Below the pieces are notes generated by a model that was not told the origin of the DNA, searched no databases, and saw nothing but the letters and a program-made list of their open reading frames with translations. A stretch of 64,000 nucleotides of DNA from Utricularia gibba (lineage: Eukaryota; Streptophyta; Magnoliopsida; Lamiales; Lentibulariaceae), in contig NEEC01000002.1 of assembly GCA_002189035.1 (NCBI GenBank), forward strand, positions 5,851,001 to 5,915,000, read 5' to 3'. Below are positions 63,369 through 64,000 of the stretch, piece by piece (position 1 is the first letter of the stretch; each line of letters starts with the position of its first letter). A program made the translations under genes and the position numbers.

Positions 63369-64000
63369 ATCACGCCATTTTTGCCCTGCAAGCTCTATGG
63401 TACGCTTCCTGGTAGTAGGACTTTGCCATGGTAGGGAATAAGACGAGAAGGAGAGGTATGATACGGCCATTCTTAGTATACAAAACTGCTTTGCCACCAT
63501 CTGGTGCGACTTAAAATAATGTAATTATTTATTTAATCCTCACATTAAAATTTTCTAAAATACCGAAAATTTGTATTATTATTTTTTTGAATCTTATTAT
63601 CTTTAAGAAAATGTAAAAAATTAATAACCATATAAATATTTATTAAATGGATACGGCAATATATGAATACATAATAATACGATTGTAATAAAATATTAAA
63701 AGATAATGTGTAAATCATAATTTTAAATAATAATATATTTTATAAATGCATAATTCAATAATAAAAATAGTTTACATGTTTAATATTAAAAAGTGATTTG
63801 GTTAATTATTTCTAAATTTTTTAATAAAATTTTCGAATTAATTTTATGGTTTAAAAACTGATAAAATGTTTTGTAGAGTTCAAACTTCAGACAATTTAGA
63901 TGCTAAAATAGATTCATTTAAAAAATTGACTAATATCAATTTATTTGTCACACATTTAATCAAAAAAATATATACATAGGATGCTCATTTTTTTCACATA
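63369..64000. other. Aldolase 3' UTR and AT-rich spacer
   Basis: 63369-63520 is probably the 3' UTR. The rest to the window end is AT-rich with no ORF or repeat I can support. Confidence 0.45.

Overview
The window is nuclear DNA of a flowering plant, most likely a core eudicot. The evidence is short GT-AG introns with T-rich tracts, very AT-rich spacers, an intron-bearing tRNA-Tyr, and plant-specific families: WRKY group IId, PLATZ, HD2-type histone deacetylase, phytochelatin synthase, RTFL/DVL, PPR, UGT86A, NodGS, PTST and 11S globulin. The 11S and UGT sequences look asterid-like (perhaps Lamiales), but that is only an impression. I support about 20 protein-coding loci and one tRNA, roughly one gene per 3 kb. 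Spacers hold a fossil Ty1/copia fragment, MITE-like elements and tandem repeats.

Layout. 1-7 kb: a cut-off minus-strand ORF at the edge, a decayed copia fragment, then WRKY (-) and the UTP18 rRNA-processing factor (-). 7.8-19.2 kb (+): 11S seed globulin, casein kinase 1-like and phytochelatin synthase. 19.4-24.3 kb (-): a LOG2/LUL RING ubiquitin ligase and an intronless PPR protein. 24-30 kb is repeat-rich and gene-poor apart from a small RTFL/DVL gene. 30-44.6 kb (+): TAF8, a trihelix/UMP-kinase fusion, a small unknown two-exon gene, UGT86A-type glycosyltransferase, EMC5/MMGT, a CBM48 starch protein of the PTST2/3 (FLO6) type, tRNA-Tyr and a CDC25/ACR2-like phosphatase. 46-61.3 kb (-): NodGS (amidohydrolase plus glutamine synthetase), a PLATZ factor, a DUF1992 (DNAJC28-like) mitochondrial protein and an HD2 histone deacetylase. 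The HD2 gene is divergent from a cytosolic fructose-bisphosphate aldolase (+). The genes are a typical mixed plant neighbourhood, not a pathway cluster.

Two points stand out. First, two introns (one in NodGS, one in HD2) begin with ATATCCTTT and end in AC, which marks them as U12-type AT-AC introns. They are needed to keep both reading frames, and a GT-AG search would miss them. Second, eight otherwise well-preserved genes need exactly one extra base (two in the 11S gene) to be read through. All nine breaks are net single-base losses, and spliced lengths become multiples of three once one base is added. This looks more like deletion-type consensus error in the assembly than nine independent pseudogenizing mutations. 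Eleven other genes are intact. Exon coordinates were derived by hand from splice-site and frame logic and may be off by a few bases.
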